Part shown: positions 27,332 through 38,273 of the stretch, one piece after another
Layout: each line of letters starts with the position of its first letter
Position numbering within the stretch: the first letter of the stretch is position 1
Assembly: GCA_030427505.1 (NCBI GenBank)
Contig: JAUICH010000017.1
Span: 62,001 to 126,000, forward strand
Reading direction: 5' to 3'
From: Verrucomicrobiia bacterium
GTDB taxonomy: Bacteria; Verrucomicrobiota; Verrucomicrobiia; Verrucomicrobiales; DEV007
Length of the DNA: 64,000 nucleotides
Position numbers and translations under genes: made by a program
Notes under the pieces: generated by a model
The model's database searches: none
What the model was told of the DNA's origin: nothing
What the model saw: the letters and a program-made list of their open reading frames with translations, nothing else

Positions 27332-29047
27332 ATGGAACACCACGAAGCCGCGGCGGATTTCTGGAGCATTCTGTTTCAGATTCTGTGCGTGCTAAGCGCG
27401 GCCCTGGGGCTGGGCGCGCTGTTCGAAAAATTCAAGCAGTCCGCCATCCTCGGCTACCTCCTGGCTGGCACGCTGCTGGGCCCCTACATGCTGAACGTGG
27501 TGGAGGACCAGTCCGGCGTTCCGGTGGTGGCGGAGCTGGGGGTTTCCCTGCTGCTCTTCGCCATCGGGCTGGAGTTCTCCGCCAAGCGGCTTTTGCAGTT
27601 GGGCAACATCGCCGCGCTGGGCGGAAGCCTCCAGGTGGTGGCGACGCTCTTCGTGGCGGCGGGTTGTTGCTTGTTGGGAGGCATGGCATTGAAACCTGCT
27701 CTGGCGGTGGGGGCGGTGTTGGCCCTGTCTTCCACGGCCTGTGTGCTGCGGCTCCTGATCGACCGGGGCGAGCTGGACGCCGTGCACGGCCGCGCCTGCC
27801 TGGGCATTCTGCTGCTGCAGGACGTGGCGGTGGTTCCCCTGGTGCTTTTGGTGACCATGTTAGGCGGCACCGGCAGCGGAGCAGACCTGGCGCTGGGCCT
27901 GCTAAAGGCCATCGGCCTCATCCTCGTGCTGGTGTTGAGTTTCCTGTGGATCTCCAACCACCTGTTGCCGCGCTTTTTCCGCACGCTGGGGCTCATGCGG
28001 AACCGCGAGCTTCTGATCCTGCTGGCCGTCGTGCTGGCGTTGGGATCGGCCTACCTGGCTCACGCAATGAACCTTTCTCCCGCTCTGGGCGCTTTTGTGG
28101 CGGGTGTGATGCTGGCGGAGTCCCCCTTTGCCACCCAAGTCCGTTCGGACATTGGCGCTTTGCGCACTTTGTTCGTGACGCTGTTCTTTGTCTCGGTCGG
28201 CATGCTCGGAGATCCGGGCTGGATCCTGGCTCACTGGCTGACGGTTCTCCTGACCGTGGCCGGCCTGGTCGCCGGAAAAGCCACCATCATTACCCTCGTG
28301 GTGTTGCTCTTCCGCCGCCCGGTCCGCCACGCCGTGGCCACTGGAATCACGCTGGCGCAGGTGGGCGAGTTTGGCGTGGTCATCGCGGGCATTGCCAAAG
28401 GCGGCGGCTTGTTCACGGATTTCATCTTCCAACTGCTGGTCTCTTCCACCCTGATTTCCTTGTTTGTTACGCCCTTCCTGGCCAGCGGCGCCTTGCACGC
28501 GGGCCGGTGGTTCGAACGAAGAGTGCCGGGCCGGAAGCCGCCGGAAGGACACCAGGCAGAAACACCCGGCCCCGGCCCCGCCGGGGACGAAACCGGCGAG
28601 CTCGGGATGAAGGACCACATTGTCCTGATCGGCTTCGGTCCTTCGGGACAGCGGGTGGGTGAGGAAATGAGTAAGCTGGAGATTCCCATGCTGGTTCTGG
28701 ACATGCGCCAAACCAACACCGACCTGGCCCAATCCATGGGCCTTCAGGCCTACATCGGTGACGGAACACACTCGGAAGTACTGCTCCACTTGAATCTTCC
28801 GCAGGCCCGGGCCCTGGTGATCACCATTCCCGACCACCGGGGCATCATCGAGATCATTGAGAAAGCGCGCGAACTCGCGCCCGGAGTCCCCATCATTGCA
28901 AGGGCGCGATACAACCGCTTCGTCCATGAACTGCTGGAATCCGGCGCCGTCTTTGCCGTGGACGAAGAACGCCAGACCGGCCGGAGAATGGCGGCGGCAC
29001 TTAGAACCGTTTTGGAGAGTCAGGTAAAAATCAGCGGCCTAAGTTAA
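27332..29047 (+). CDS. Kef-type K+/H+ antiporter (CPA2) with TrkA-N domain
   Basis: 571-residue monovalent cation:proton antiporter-2. Residues 1-390 contain about twelve helices with family segments SAILGYLLAGTLLGPYML, GVSLLLFAIGLEFS, LALSSTACVLRLL, LLLQDVAVVPLVLL and LGAFVAGVMLAESPFA. After a Pro/Gly linker (about 395-425) a RCK/TrkA-N domain starts at MKDHIVLIGFGPSGQRV with its nucleotide-binding glycines and an acidic residue at the second strand (VLDMR). It would export K+ under control of a bound nucleotide. A TrkH-type uptake gene lies 0.7 kb on, so K+ entry and exit functions are neighbours. The 247 bases upstream show no gene. Confidence 0.92.
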   Translation: MEHHEAAADFWSILFQILCVLSAALGLGALFEKFKQSAILGYLLAGTLLGPYMLNVVEDQSGVPVVAELGVSLLLFAIGLEFSAKRLLQLGNIAALGGSLQVVATLFVAAGCCLLGGMALKPALAVGAVLALSSTACVLRLLIDRGELDAVHGRACLGILLLQDVAVVPLVLLVTMLGGTGSGADLALGLLKAIGLILVLVLSFLWISNHLLPRFFRTLGLMRNRELLILLAVVLALGSAYLAHAMNLSPALGAFVAGVMLAESPFATQVRSDIGALRTLFVTLFFVSVGMLGDPGWILAHWLTVLLTVAGLVAGKATIITLVVLLFRRPVRHAVATGITLAQVGEFGVVIAGIAKGGGLFTDFIFQLLVSSTLISLFVTPFLASGALHAGRWFERRVPGRKPPEGHQAETPGPGPAGDETGELGMKDHIVLIGFGPSGQRVGEEMSKLEIPMLVLDMRQTNTDLAQSMGLQAYIGDGTHSEVLLHLNLPQARALVITIPDHRGIIEIIEKARELAPGVPIIARARYNRFVHELLESGAVFAVDEERQTGRRMAAALRTVLESQVKISGLS

Positions 29048-29154
29048 AGTTCTTTGAAATACCTGCTAGACGGCCTCACCCTCCTCTCTATTCGGGACGT
29101 AACATCCCGTGTGCAGGAGATCCTTCTCCCAATAACCAACTCGAAAATCGAATA

Positions 29155-29643
29155 ATGAAACTCAAACAAATTCTAAGCTCGTTCTACGCCGTTCTCTTCA
29201 GCGTGGCGGTCACTGTCTCCCTGAGCAGTTGTTCCGAGGAAGAAGCCGAAACTCCGGAGCCTCCGAGCAAGGTGGATGAGGCCATGGAAGACGCAGGCAA
29301 AGAAATCGAAGAAGCAGCGGACGCCACCGGAGCAGCCATCAAGGAAGCGGCCAAGGAAGGCAAAGAAAAGGCCCAGGAAGCCGCTAAGAAGGTGGAAGAG
29401 GCGATCAAGGAGGGAACTGAAAAAGTACAGGACGCGCTGGATGAGAAGCCGGCTGAAACGCCTCCGGCCGCGAAACCGGAACCTACTCCGGCCCCCAAGC
29501 CAGCTCCCGCCGCGAAGCCCAAACCCGCTCCGGCCCCAACTCCGGAACCGGCCACAACTCCAGAACCCACCCCGGCACCTGAGCCGGCTGCTCCCGAGAC
29601 TGGGCCTGCCGCGGAAGAGCCTGCCCCGGCACCCGGTTCCTGA
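29155..29643 (+). CDS. Small lipoprotein with Lys/Glu-rich helix and Pro/Ala tail
   Basis: 162-residue predicted lipoprotein. The N-terminal signal ends in the lipobox LSSC with Cys24, followed by acidic SEEEAETPEPP. Residues about 40-100 are an uninterrupted Lys/Glu/Ala amphipathic stretch (for example KEAAKEGKEKAQEAAKKVEE), like LEA or apolipoprotein-type helices, and the last 60 residues are alternating Pro, Ala and Lys or Glu. No enzymatic motif is present. The design fits a periplasmic spacer or envelope-stabilising protein. The function is unknown. A strong terminator lies 48 bases after the stop. Confidence 0.8.
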   Translation: MKLKQILSSFYAVLFSVAVTVSLSSCSEEEAETPEPPSKVDEAMEDAGKEIEEAADATGAAIKEAAKEGKEKAQEAAKKVEEAIKEGTEKVQDALDEKPAETPPAAKPEPTPAPKPAPAAKPKPAPAPTPEPATTPEPTPAPEPAAPETGPAAEEPAPAPGS

Positions 29644-29690
29644 GGAACCTGCCAGGCGAATCCTCGCACCAAATTCTACTTCAATAGCTA

Positions 29691-29731
29691 AGCCGCCCGG
29701 CCTTCATGCAAAGCCGGGCGGCTTTCTTTTT
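29691..29731 (+). terminator. Intrinsic terminator between convergent genes
   Basis: An 11-bp perfect GC-rich stem (AGCCGCCCGGC at 29691-29701 with its complement at 29713-29723), an 11-base loop and a following T-rich run (TTTCTTTTTG). It terminates the lipoprotein transcript and lies before the convergent TrkH gene end. Confidence 0.88.
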
Positions 29732-29773
29732 GTGGCGGGACTCCTCGAATGAAAGTCCAGGCACCGGGAGCGC

Positions 29774-31117
29774 TCAGTCGATTGCGAGGTCTTCTTCCCC
29801 CTTCGGCTCGCTCTCTTCTTCCGCCTCGTTTTCGTTTTCAACGGGGTGGGGAACATGGCTGAGCGCGGCCAGGCTGAAGGAAATGACCCCCAGCCTGCCC
29901 ACATACATCAGCAGGACCAGAGCCAGCGTCTCCCAGGTATTGAGATTTCCCGTAATGCCCCGGGAGAGGCCAACCGTGCTGAGCGCTGACGCGACCTCAA
30001 AGGCCAGATCCTGCGTGGTGTGACGGCCGGAGAGGCTCAAGGTGTAAACCCCCACCGCGAAGAATAGGAAGTACAGCGTCACCGAAGCAAAGGCGGCCCG
30101 CAGACGGCTCTCCGGCACGGTGCGCCCAAAGAAAGTGACCTCTTTTCGTCCGCGAATCACGCTGTGAGCGGTCGCGATGGCGGCGGACCAGGTGGTGCTT
30201 TTCAGGCCGCCCCCCGTTCCGCTGGGCGATGCCCCCAGCACCATCAGCACGAGGACACAGATGACAGCGGCACTCCCCAACGCCGAGGTGGAAAAAGTCG
30301 TGAATCCCGTGGTGGTAATGGCGGATACCGTGTGAAAAAACGCCGCCTCGAGACGGGTTCCGAACGGCAGTTTGGCAAAGGTGGGTTCGAAAAGGAGCAG
30401 GAAGGTTCCAAGCAGGAGACCGCCAGCAGTGGCCACCAGGATGACACGCGAGGTCAGGGTCATATGTAAATCCTTCTTCCGCAGACTGGTGTAGACATCA
30501 TTCATGACGATGAACCCGATGGCGCCAAGCAAATTCAGGGCTGTCATGGTCAACACCACCACGGGATTTCCCTGAAAGCTCGCCAGGCTGTCGGGAAAGA
30601 GACTGAGTCCCACCGTGCAGAAACCCGACACCGCGTGAAAAACAGCGGCCCACAATGGCGCTTCGACTCCCGCTCCTGAGAACGCCAAAAAGAAGACCAC
30701 CGCCCCGGCTCCCTCCACCAGCAGGGTAAAGACCACCACATGCCGGATGAAATGAAAGGTGCGAAAGTCTTCCGGCAGGGAAAACATGGCCTTTCCCACG
30801 CGTGCCACCGAAGGGTGGCCATGGGAAGACATGATGAGAAACGACCCCATGAGCATGTGACCGAGACCCCCCAATTGAAAACCGATCAGGAGAATCAGCT
30901 CCCCCACAAAGCTGTAGGAAGACGCGGGATCCACAGTGATGAGACCCGTGGTGCTCACGGCAGACGTAGCCAGGAACAAATGGTCCATGGCGGAGAGCGG
31001 CTCCCCACTGCGGTCAGGACCTTGGCTGAAAGGAAGACATAGCCCGCCAAAGACCAGCAGGATGCCCAAGGCATAGCCCAGCATCAGAATCTTGACGGCG
31101 CTCATCCGGCCGTGCAT
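29774..31117 (-). CDS. TrkH/KtrB-type potassium uptake channel subunit
   Basis: About 447-residue membrane protein of the superfamily of K+ transporters. Four pore loops are visible in shortened form: ATSAVSTTGLITVD, FHAVSGFCTVGLSLFP, FHTVSAITTTGFTTFS and FEVASALSTVGLSRGI, each with the filter glycine. The segment GASPSGTGGGLKSTTW is a further family mark. A TTG at 31174 would add 19 residues; the ATG at 31117 is chosen because the extra residues are not membrane-like, though neither start has a clear ribosome site. No cytoplasmic TrkA/KtrA partner is next to it; the RCK domain of the adjacent Kef-type antiporter belongs to a different protein. Confidence 0.9.
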   Translation of the reverse strand: MHGRMSAVKILMLGYALGILLVFGGLCLPFSQGPDRSGEPLSAMDHLFLATSAVSTTGLITVDPASSYSFVGELILLIGFQLGGLGHMLMGSFLIMSSHGHPSVARVGKAMFSLPEDFRTFHFIRHVVVFTLLVEGAGAVVFFLAFSGAGVEAPLWAAVFHAVSGFCTVGLSLFPDSLASFQGNPVVVLTMTALNLLGAIGFIVMNDVYTSLRKKDLHMTLTSRVILVATAGGLLLGTFLLLFEPTFAKLPFGTRLEAAFFHTVSAITTTGFTTFSTSALGSAAVICVLVLMVLGASPSGTGGGLKSTTWSAAIATAHSVIRGRKEVTFFGRTVPESRLRAAFASVTLYFLFFAVGVYTLSLSGRHTTQDLAFEVASALSTVGLSRGITGNLNTWETLALVLLMYVGRLGVISFSLAALSHVPHPVENENEAEEESEPKGEEDLAID

Positions 31118-31281
31118 GCCGCCAAGCCAGTCAGCCGATACGCGCCAAATCTTTGCCAGTGAAGGAAAGTTCAAGAGGAAGCCTCGTGAACTACATCACG
31201 GCTCGCCTAGGCAGGCGTCAAGGACCGAAACAACCGAAACGGACCCGAACATACGGAAAGACGGTCTTTTCTACTCCCTCC

Positions 31282-32049
31282 CTACTCTTGGGCGGGCGCG
31301 GAAGCCGAGGTCTTATTCCGGCCGCGCAGCAGCAGTAGCAGGATCATCGCCGAGCCCACCACGAGACCACCGGCCGCCAGAATAGGCTTTAGTGGAAAGG
31401 ACATCGCAACCGGTCCGGCCAGTTGGCGGCTGCCGCCGGCTTCTTGAACCGCATGGGCGTGATCGTGAGAGGCCGGATCGCTCTCAGCCGGCAGTGGCCG
31501 GGTGTTTTCGAAAGATGCCACGATCTGTTCGAACACGCTCCTCGCGTCCACATCCCCCTGACTGGAGCCGCCCACCTGAAGCTGAACGGCTTCATTCGCG
31601 AGGGGAAACTGGCAGGTGTAAACGACAAATTCTCCGCCTTTGGGAAGCATCATGGCCTGTTTCATTACGTCCAGGTTCAGGCCCTTCCACTCAGAGGCTT
31701 CCATGGAAACGGTCATTCCCTGAATGGAAGTCAGGCTCCCGGGATCCATGCGATGCCCTGGCCGAATCAGGGTGCCCAGCCGCTCGATTCCGACGACCGT
31801 GGCCGGATTTCCCACGCTCGGCTCGCGATCCACGAACTGATAGAGCACGGGGTTGAGCCCCTGGGGCTCCACAACAGCCCGAAACGAATCCGGTACTTCC
31901 ATGACGAAACCCAGTTCCTGATGCGAGATTTCACCCGCCCTAACGGTAAAGCTCAACAGCCCGTGAAGACCTAGAACGGCCACAAACAACCACCGTTTGG
32001 CCAACGCGTGAAACATGCGGGTAAGGGAAAGAGACAGCGAAGTTGGCAT
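31282..32049 (-). CDS. Hypothetical exported protein with C-terminal membrane anchor
   Basis: 255-residue unrecognised protein. The N-terminus has a hydrophobic export signal (WLFVAVLGLHGLLSFTV, then RA-GE), a soluble region of mixed strands (about 40-200) and a single hydrophobic segment near 219-240 followed by basic residues (RGRNK). This predicts a periplasmic domain anchored by its C-terminus. An alternative ATG 11 codons in (32016) would give a tidier signal. No motif is recognised. It is followed upstream on the same strand by two other unrecognised exported or membrane proteins, so the group may share a role, but spacing of about 190-220 bases argues against one tight operon. Confidence 0.65.
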   Translation of the reverse strand: MPTSLSLSLTRMFHALAKRWLFVAVLGLHGLLSFTVRAGEISHQELGFVMEVPDSFRAVVEPQGLNPVLYQFVDREPSVGNPATVVGIERLGTLIRPGHRMDPGSLTSIQGMTVSMEASEWKGLNLDVMKQAMMLPKGGEFVVYTCQFPLANEAVQLQVGGSSQGDVDARSVFEQIVASFENTRPLPAESDPASHDHAHAVQEAGGSRQLAGPVAMSFPLKPILAAGGLVVGSAMILLLLLRGRNKTSASAPAQE

Positions 32050-32271
32050 CTAGAAACGGATATGGAGGCGAAGGCGACAGAACCTACCACCGAAGGAGCG
32101 GCACGAATAGGTGAAAAACATGGTAAATTTGGAAATTTCAGCCAGATCCGGCGGGAATTCAGTCAACTTTGCGGAGATCTCCGGGAAGGTTCCGCTTCCA
32201 AAGAACTCAAGGCACGGGGGAAATGAAACCGGAATGGGACTCGGACTTGGCAGCCGGTGGTGCCTCAGTCT

Positions 32272-32796
32272 CTATGGCACGATGACCTTGTCTTTCTCTG
32301 GAAACTCATATTCCTGAAGATCGTCGGAAGGGTAAATGCGGGCGGTCAGGTACTCGCCTTGTCCGAAGACCACAATCACCCGCCGCCACTCCCGATCGCC
32401 CGAAAGGATGGACTCCGGAATCTCAAAGTAGACTTCGTAGTCATCGCCTTTTTCAAAAATCTCAGGGAAGGCAGAATCGCGGCCCCGCTCGATCACCTCC
32501 GCCGGAACATTGGTGAAGTAGACCATTTCCTTGTCGCGCGAGTAGAAGTAGGCCCGAAACTCCACCTCTTTCCCAGCGATGTCCAGATCGGCGGAGAGAG
32601 TCGCCTCAATACAGCGGGCATCTTTCCGGATGCCCTCGGTGGTCCTGAGATCGCGCTCCTCGCGCTGAATTCGCTCAATTTTGAAAGTGCCCGGACCGGG
32701 ACGGTCGTCGGCCGCCCATCCCCATGTGTGGGACAGAACCACCAAAATGAAAGCCAGCCGCGGGCTCCATTTGGTGGGTGTGGGATTGGCTTTCAT
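32272..32796 (-). CDS. Hypothetical secreted protein
   Basis: 174-residue protein with an N-terminal signal (RLAFILVVLSHTWGWA-AD). The mature part is small, charged and beta-rich (KEVEFRAYFYSRDKEMVYF, DDYEVYFEIPESIL, RRVIVVFGQGEYLTARIYP), which looks like a compact immunoglobulin-like or similar sandwich, but I do not recognise a family. The gene lies 222 bases from the previous one; that gap shows nothing. Confidence 0.62.
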   Translation of the reverse strand: MKANPTPTKWSPRLAFILVVLSHTWGWAADDRPGPGTFKIERIQREERDLRTTEGIRKDARCIEATLSADLDIAGKEVEFRAYFYSRDKEMVYFTNVPAEVIERGRDSAFPEIFEKGDDYEVYFEIPESILSGDREWRRVIVVFGQGEYLTARIYPSDDLQEYEFPEKDKVIVP

Positions 32797-32982
32797 GACC
32801 GTGCTTCAAGAATTCTCAGGCGGGGTAACCTGGGGGGAGTCAAGTGCAAGAATCCGGCCCTTCCGTCCGGAAGTCCGCGGCGTGGCGCCGGCCTCATTCT
32901 GAAAAACAGCATAGCGTCAATTCGTCCGTGACACCAGCCTTCTGAATTCAGCCGCTACGGCTCGCTGGCTGCCCGAAAGGTT

Positions 32983-33546
32983 CTACTCCGTGACCTCCGG
33001 GCTTTTGATCGCCAAAGCGGTGGCGGACTCCAGGGTGACCACGGGCTCCACGGCCGGATCGTGTTCCATGGTGACCGTGATCTGGAACGTGGTCTCTTCG
33101 CGAGGGTCCACGTTTACGGAGCAGGCGTAGAGCCGGGAAGCCGCCTGACCCTCAGCGTCCACCACCGAAACCTTAATGACCACCGAAATTACCTGGTGAG
33201 GCGTTCCATTGTATAGATTGCCAAAAAATATTTCGGTCGATCCCTCTCCAGACACCCGCAGATGACCGCTGAGTTCCACGCCCTCAAGCGTCTCGCCCGT
33301 CAGAGTGATTTCCTCCAAAACCGGTCTGGACACCGGGGGAGATGACTTCGGGCCAGGTGGCCGGAGGATATTCAGCTGGTGAGCTTCGCCAGTAAGGCGG
33401 TTGTAGCGGATGACCTCTTTCCCTGAAACCAGCAGCACTTGATGCTGAAAAAGAAAAAGCGCTCCGGCCACGCCGAAGACCAGCCCAGTTAGAAACAATA
33501 GTGAGCCCCTCGTGCTGAGCTTTGACGGAACCGGCGGGCGGGTCAT
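32983..33546 (-). CDS. Hypothetical single-pass membrane protein
   Basis: 187-residue unrecognised protein. After a short basic N-terminus, one hydrophobic segment (LLFLTGLVFGVAGALFLF, about residues 15-33) would anchor it, with a mainly beta-strand periplasmic domain behind it. Strands such as LEGVELSGHLRVSGEGSTEIFF and TTFQITVTMEHDP suggest a FxLYD-like or fibronectin-like fold, but this is only an impression. It begins 183 bases downstream of atpC on the same strand and could be weakly read through from the ATP synthase operon. Confidence 0.62.
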   Translation of the reverse strand: MTRPPVPSKLSTRGSLLFLTGLVFGVAGALFLFQHQVLLVSGKEVIRYNRLTGEAHQLNILRPPGPKSSPPVSRPVLEEITLTGETLEGVELSGHLRVSGEGSTEIFFGNLYNGTPHQVISVVIKVSVVDAEGQAASRLYACSVNVDPREETTFQITVTMEHDPAVEPVVTLESATALAIKSPEVTE

Positions 33547-33729
33547 TCAACTCTTTCCGCCAAGGGCCCCATCGAAACGCGGCAGGCCCCTTCCAAACAC
33601 GGACATTGCCAAAATGACCCGGCTTTCCCCAAGGCCGGCGGAAAGATCGCGTGGAGTGCGTCCGGCCCCGGCCCGCCTGACGAGCCGGAGATAGCTTATC
33701 CAAGGCGACTGAACGGAGCCAGAGGCTGC

Positions 33730-34143
33730 TTACACCCGCCTGCGACGGCGCTTGACGTGAAGCTGGGCCAGCGATTTCTGGATGGCTGCCTGAACGGTGG
33801 CGATTTCTTCGTCGCCGATCTTCTCCTCCAGGGCATCCTGCGCACGCTTCAGAGCTTCCTCCACGGCGGACTCGTCAATGTCTTCCTGGCTGACGGCCAT
33901 ATCGGTAAGAACAGAGACGCTACCGCGGGTGATCTCCAAGACCCCTTCGCCGATAGCGAAGAAGTGCTCTTCGCTGCTGCCTTCTTCAGTGTAGCGCAGC
34001 TCCCCGGGTTTCAGGGTAGTGACCAGGGGAGCGTGAGCTTGGAGCACGCCAAGTTCGCCCTCCACCCCGGGCACCACGACGACTTGCACCTTCTTTGAAA
34101 GGATGCGGGCTTCGGGCGTGACGATGTCGAGACGGATGGCCAT
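33730..34143 (-). CDS. atpC: F1 ATP synthase epsilon subunit
   Basis: 137-residue epsilon subunit, last gene of the atp operon. It opens with the beta-sandwich MAIRLDIVTPEARILSKKVQ, contains PGVEGELGVLQAHAPLVTTL and VLTDMAVSQEDID, then a C-terminal helical hairpin that in the family can inhibit ATP hydrolysis. The last residues are strongly basic (HVKRRRRRV). It begins 33 bases after the atpD stop. Confidence 0.95.
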   Translation of the reverse strand: MAIRLDIVTPEARILSKKVQVVVVPGVEGELGVLQAHAPLVTTLKPGELRYTEEGSSEEHFFAIGEGVLEITRGSVSVLTDMAVSQEDIDESAVEEALKRAQDALEEKIGDEEIATVQAAIQKSLAQLHVKRRRRRV

Positions 34144-34176
34144 GACGGTTATGTTGAGTCGGGCGAAAATTGAGGG

Positions 34177-35598
<1,422 letters not shown>

Positions 35599-35720
35599 TC
35601 AGAATTTGCGATTCAAATACGGAACGGTACCGGGCGCGAATCGGGATGGTGTGGGTTGGGAAAACTGGAAACGTTAAAAAAATTGAATGGAATGGATATT
35701 TAGCTGGGAGCACGCCGCGC

Positions 35721-36629
35721 CTACTCGAGAGCCCGCATGGCGGTGGTGATCTCGAGTAGCTCGTTGGTGATCGAAGCCTGACGGATCTTGTTGTATTCCA
35801 ACGTAAGATCTTTGATGAGTTGTTTCGCGTTGTCGGTGGCGCTCTTCATGGCCACCATCCGGGCGCTGTGCTCGGAAGCCCGGGACTCCAGCACCATTTG
35901 GTAAACCTGGTAGTTCACGTACTGAGGCACGATCTGATCCAGCACTACCTCCGCGTCCGGTTCGAAAATGTAGCCGCTGCCCGCGTTCTCCGTGCTGGCC
36001 AGTTCCACGGCTTCGCCGTCTTTCTTGGCGCCCATACCAACGAAATCTTTGTCCCGCCCAAGATCGATAGGCCGGATCGGCAGGAGGGTTTCGATCATCG
36101 GATACTGGGAAAGGGTATTCACGAAGTTCGTGAAGGCCACCCGGACCCGGCTGACCTTCCCGTCCAGGAACTGCTCCATGACGAACTTGGAAATCACTTT
36201 GGACTCCGCAAAGGAGACCGGGTCTTTGACGGAAAAGTCCGCCAGCAGATCCCGCTTGGTCCGGGCGATGTACTGCCGGGCTTTCACGCCTACCGTCACG
36301 AAAATGGTGTCTTCCGTGGTGGCGGAGGCGACGTCGCGCAGCAAGTTCGTGTTCAGAGGCCCGCACAGACCTTTGTCCGTGCCGAGGACGAGCATCAGCT
36401 CTTTCCCCTCCTCGCCCCGTTCCTGGAGCAGCGGATGGCTGCCGTCTTCGCTCTGATCCTTCAGGTTGACCAGCACCTTGTTCATCAGGTCGGCGTAAGG
36501 CCGGCCGGAAGTGGCCTGATCCTGGGCCTTCTTCATTTTAGAAGCGGCCACCAACTGCATCGCCTTGGTGATCTGGGCAGTGTTCTTGACCGACTTGATG
36601 CGCCGGCGAATGTCGCGGGTATTAGGCAT
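35721..36629 (-). CDS. atpG: F1 ATP synthase gamma subunit
   Basis: 302-residue central-stalk subunit. The N-terminus has the family pattern RRIKSVKNTAQITKAMQLVA followed by ASKMKKAQ, the middle has GTDKGLCGPLNTNLLR, and the C-terminus has the strongly conserved SEHSARMVAMKSATDNAKQL and ASITNELLEITTAMRALE. It rotates inside the alpha3beta3 hexamer and couples c-ring rotation to catalysis. Confidence 0.97.
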   Translation of the reverse strand: MPNTRDIRRRIKSVKNTAQITKAMQLVAASKMKKAQDQATSGRPYADLMNKVLVNLKDQSEDGSHPLLQERGEEGKELMLVLGTDKGLCGPLNTNLLRDVASATTEDTIFVTVGVKARQYIARTKRDLLADFSVKDPVSFAESKVISKFVMEQFLDGKVSRVRVAFTNFVNTLSQYPMIETLLPIRPIDLGRDKDFVGMGAKKDGEAVELASTENAGSGYIFEPDAEVVLDQIVPQYVNYQVYQMVLESRASEHSARMVAMKSATDNAKQLIKDLTLEYNKIRQASITNELLEITTAMRALE

Positions 36630-36703
36630 TCAGGAACTTAGAAGGTGGATGGTTGGGAAGAAGGGCGAACGGCAAAGGCACCTGCTCGGCGCGATCGGAT
36701 CGA

Positions 36704-38239
36704 TCAGGGATTAAAGGTCTTCTTGAAGTCTTCGATGGTGGACTTCAGCTCTTCGACGATTTCGTCGGAGAAGGCTTTCTCGTCGCGAATCTTGGCGAGC
36801 AGCGAGTCTTTCCGGGTGGTCAGGTATTCCTGGAGCCGGTCCTGGAAGTTCTGCACCTGGTCCACGGCGATGTCGTCCAGCGCTCCATTTTGCATGGCCC
36901 ACAGCGTGGCGGCTTCCACCTCCATCGGGATGGGCGAATACTGCTTCTGCTTGAAGAGTTCCACGATGCGCTGACCGCGTTCGATCTGCTTCTTCGTCTT
37001 CTCGTCCAGGTCGGAACCGAACTGAGCGAAAGCTTGAAGCTCGCGGAACTGGGCGAGGTCCAGCTTCGTGGTGCCGGACACCTTCTTAATGGCTTTAGTC
37101 TGAGCGGCGGAACCCACCCGGCTCACGGAAAGACCCACCGAAATGGCGGGGCGAATGCCCTGATAGAAGAGGTCCGTTTCCAGGTAAATCTGACCATCTG
37201 TAATGGAAATAACGTTCGTCGGAATGTAGGCGGACACGTCACCGGCCTGCGTTTCGATGATCGGCAGGGCCGTCAGGGAGCCACCGCCGGCTTTTTCGGA
37301 AAGACGGGCACTGCGTTCCAGCAAGCGGCTGTGCAGGTAGAAAACGTCTCCCGGATACGCTTCGCGGCCGGAGGGGCGGCGCAGCACCAGGGACACCTGG
37401 CGATAAGCGACGGCGTGCTTGGACAAGTCGTCAAAGACAATCAGGGCGTCCATGTCGTTGTCCATAAACCACTCACCCATGGCCGCGCCGCTGTATGGGG
37501 CCAGGTACTGGTTGGTGGCGCTGTCCGAGGCGGAAGCGTTGACGATGATGGTGTACTCCATCGCGCCGGCGGCTTCCAGGGTAGCGACCGTGCGGGCCAC
37601 GTTGGCCTGTTTCTGACCCACGGCCACGTAAATGCAGTAGACCGGCTTGTGGTCTTTCAGCTTCCCTTCTTCCGCGGCGCGGTTCTGGTTGGCTTGGGCG
37701 ATGATGGTATCGATGGCGATGGTGGTCTTCCCGGTGGAACGGTCACCAATGATCAATTCACGCTGGCCGCGCCCGATCGGAATCATGGCGTCCACGGCCA
37801 GAATACCGGTTTGCAGCGGGACGCTGACGCTCTTCCGGGCAATGATACCGGGCGCAATCTTTTCCACCGGATAAAAGACATCCGCGTTGATGTCTCCTTT
37901 GCCGTCAACCGGCTGACCCAAGGCGTTGACCACGCGGCCCAGCAGACCTTTACCCACCGGGACTTCCAGCAGGCGGCCCGTGGTGCGGACTTCGTCCCCC
38001 TCTTTGATTTCAAGTCCGGCGCCCAAAAGCACGGCACCGACCTCCGTCTCTTCAAGGTTCAGAGCCAGGCCGTAGAGACCGCCGGGAAACTCAATCATCT
38101 CGTTGAGCATGACATCGCTGAGACCCTCGATCTTGGCGACCCCGTCTCCAATTTCCCGGACTACGCCGATATTCGACTTGGTGACCGAAGTTTTGAGACC
38201 CGTGATCTCTGCTTCCAGTTCCTGAAGGATATTGCTCAT
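36704..38239 (-). CDS. atpA: F1 ATP synthase alpha subunit
   Basis: 511-residue non-catalytic nucleotide-binding subunit. The P-loop is [15 protein letters not shown] (family GDRQTGKT), with [20 protein letters not shown] and the [17 protein letters not shown] signature. Length and order are normal. It begins 34 bases after atpH. Confidence 0.97.
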   Translation of the reverse strand: MSNILQELEAEITGLKTSVTKSNIGVVREIGDGVAKIEGLSDVMLNEMIEFPGGLYGLALNLEETEVGAVLLGAGLEIKEGDEVRTTGRLLEVPVGKGLLGRVVNALGQPVDGKGDINADVFYPVEKIAPGIIARKSVSVPLQTGILAVDAMIPIGRGQRELIIGDRSTGKTTIAIDTIIAQANQNRAAEEGKLKDHKPVYCIYVAVGQKQANVARTVATLEAAGAMEYTIIVNASASDSATNQYLAPYSGAAMGEWFMDNDMDALIVFDDLSKHAVAYRQVSLVLRRPSGREAYPGDVFYLHSRLLERSARLSEKAGGGSLTALPIIETQAGDVSAYIPTNVISITDGQIYLETDLFYQGIRPAISVGLSVSRVGSAAQTKAIKKVSGTTKLDLAQFRELQAFAQFGSDLDEKTKKQIERGQRIVELFKQKQYSPIPMEVEAATLWAMQNGALDDIAVDQVQNFQDRLQEYLTTRKDSLLAKIRDEKAFSDEIVEELKSTIEDFKKTFNP

Positions 38240-38273
38240 GACCTAATGGCTAAGTGCTGCTTGCTGACGGATG

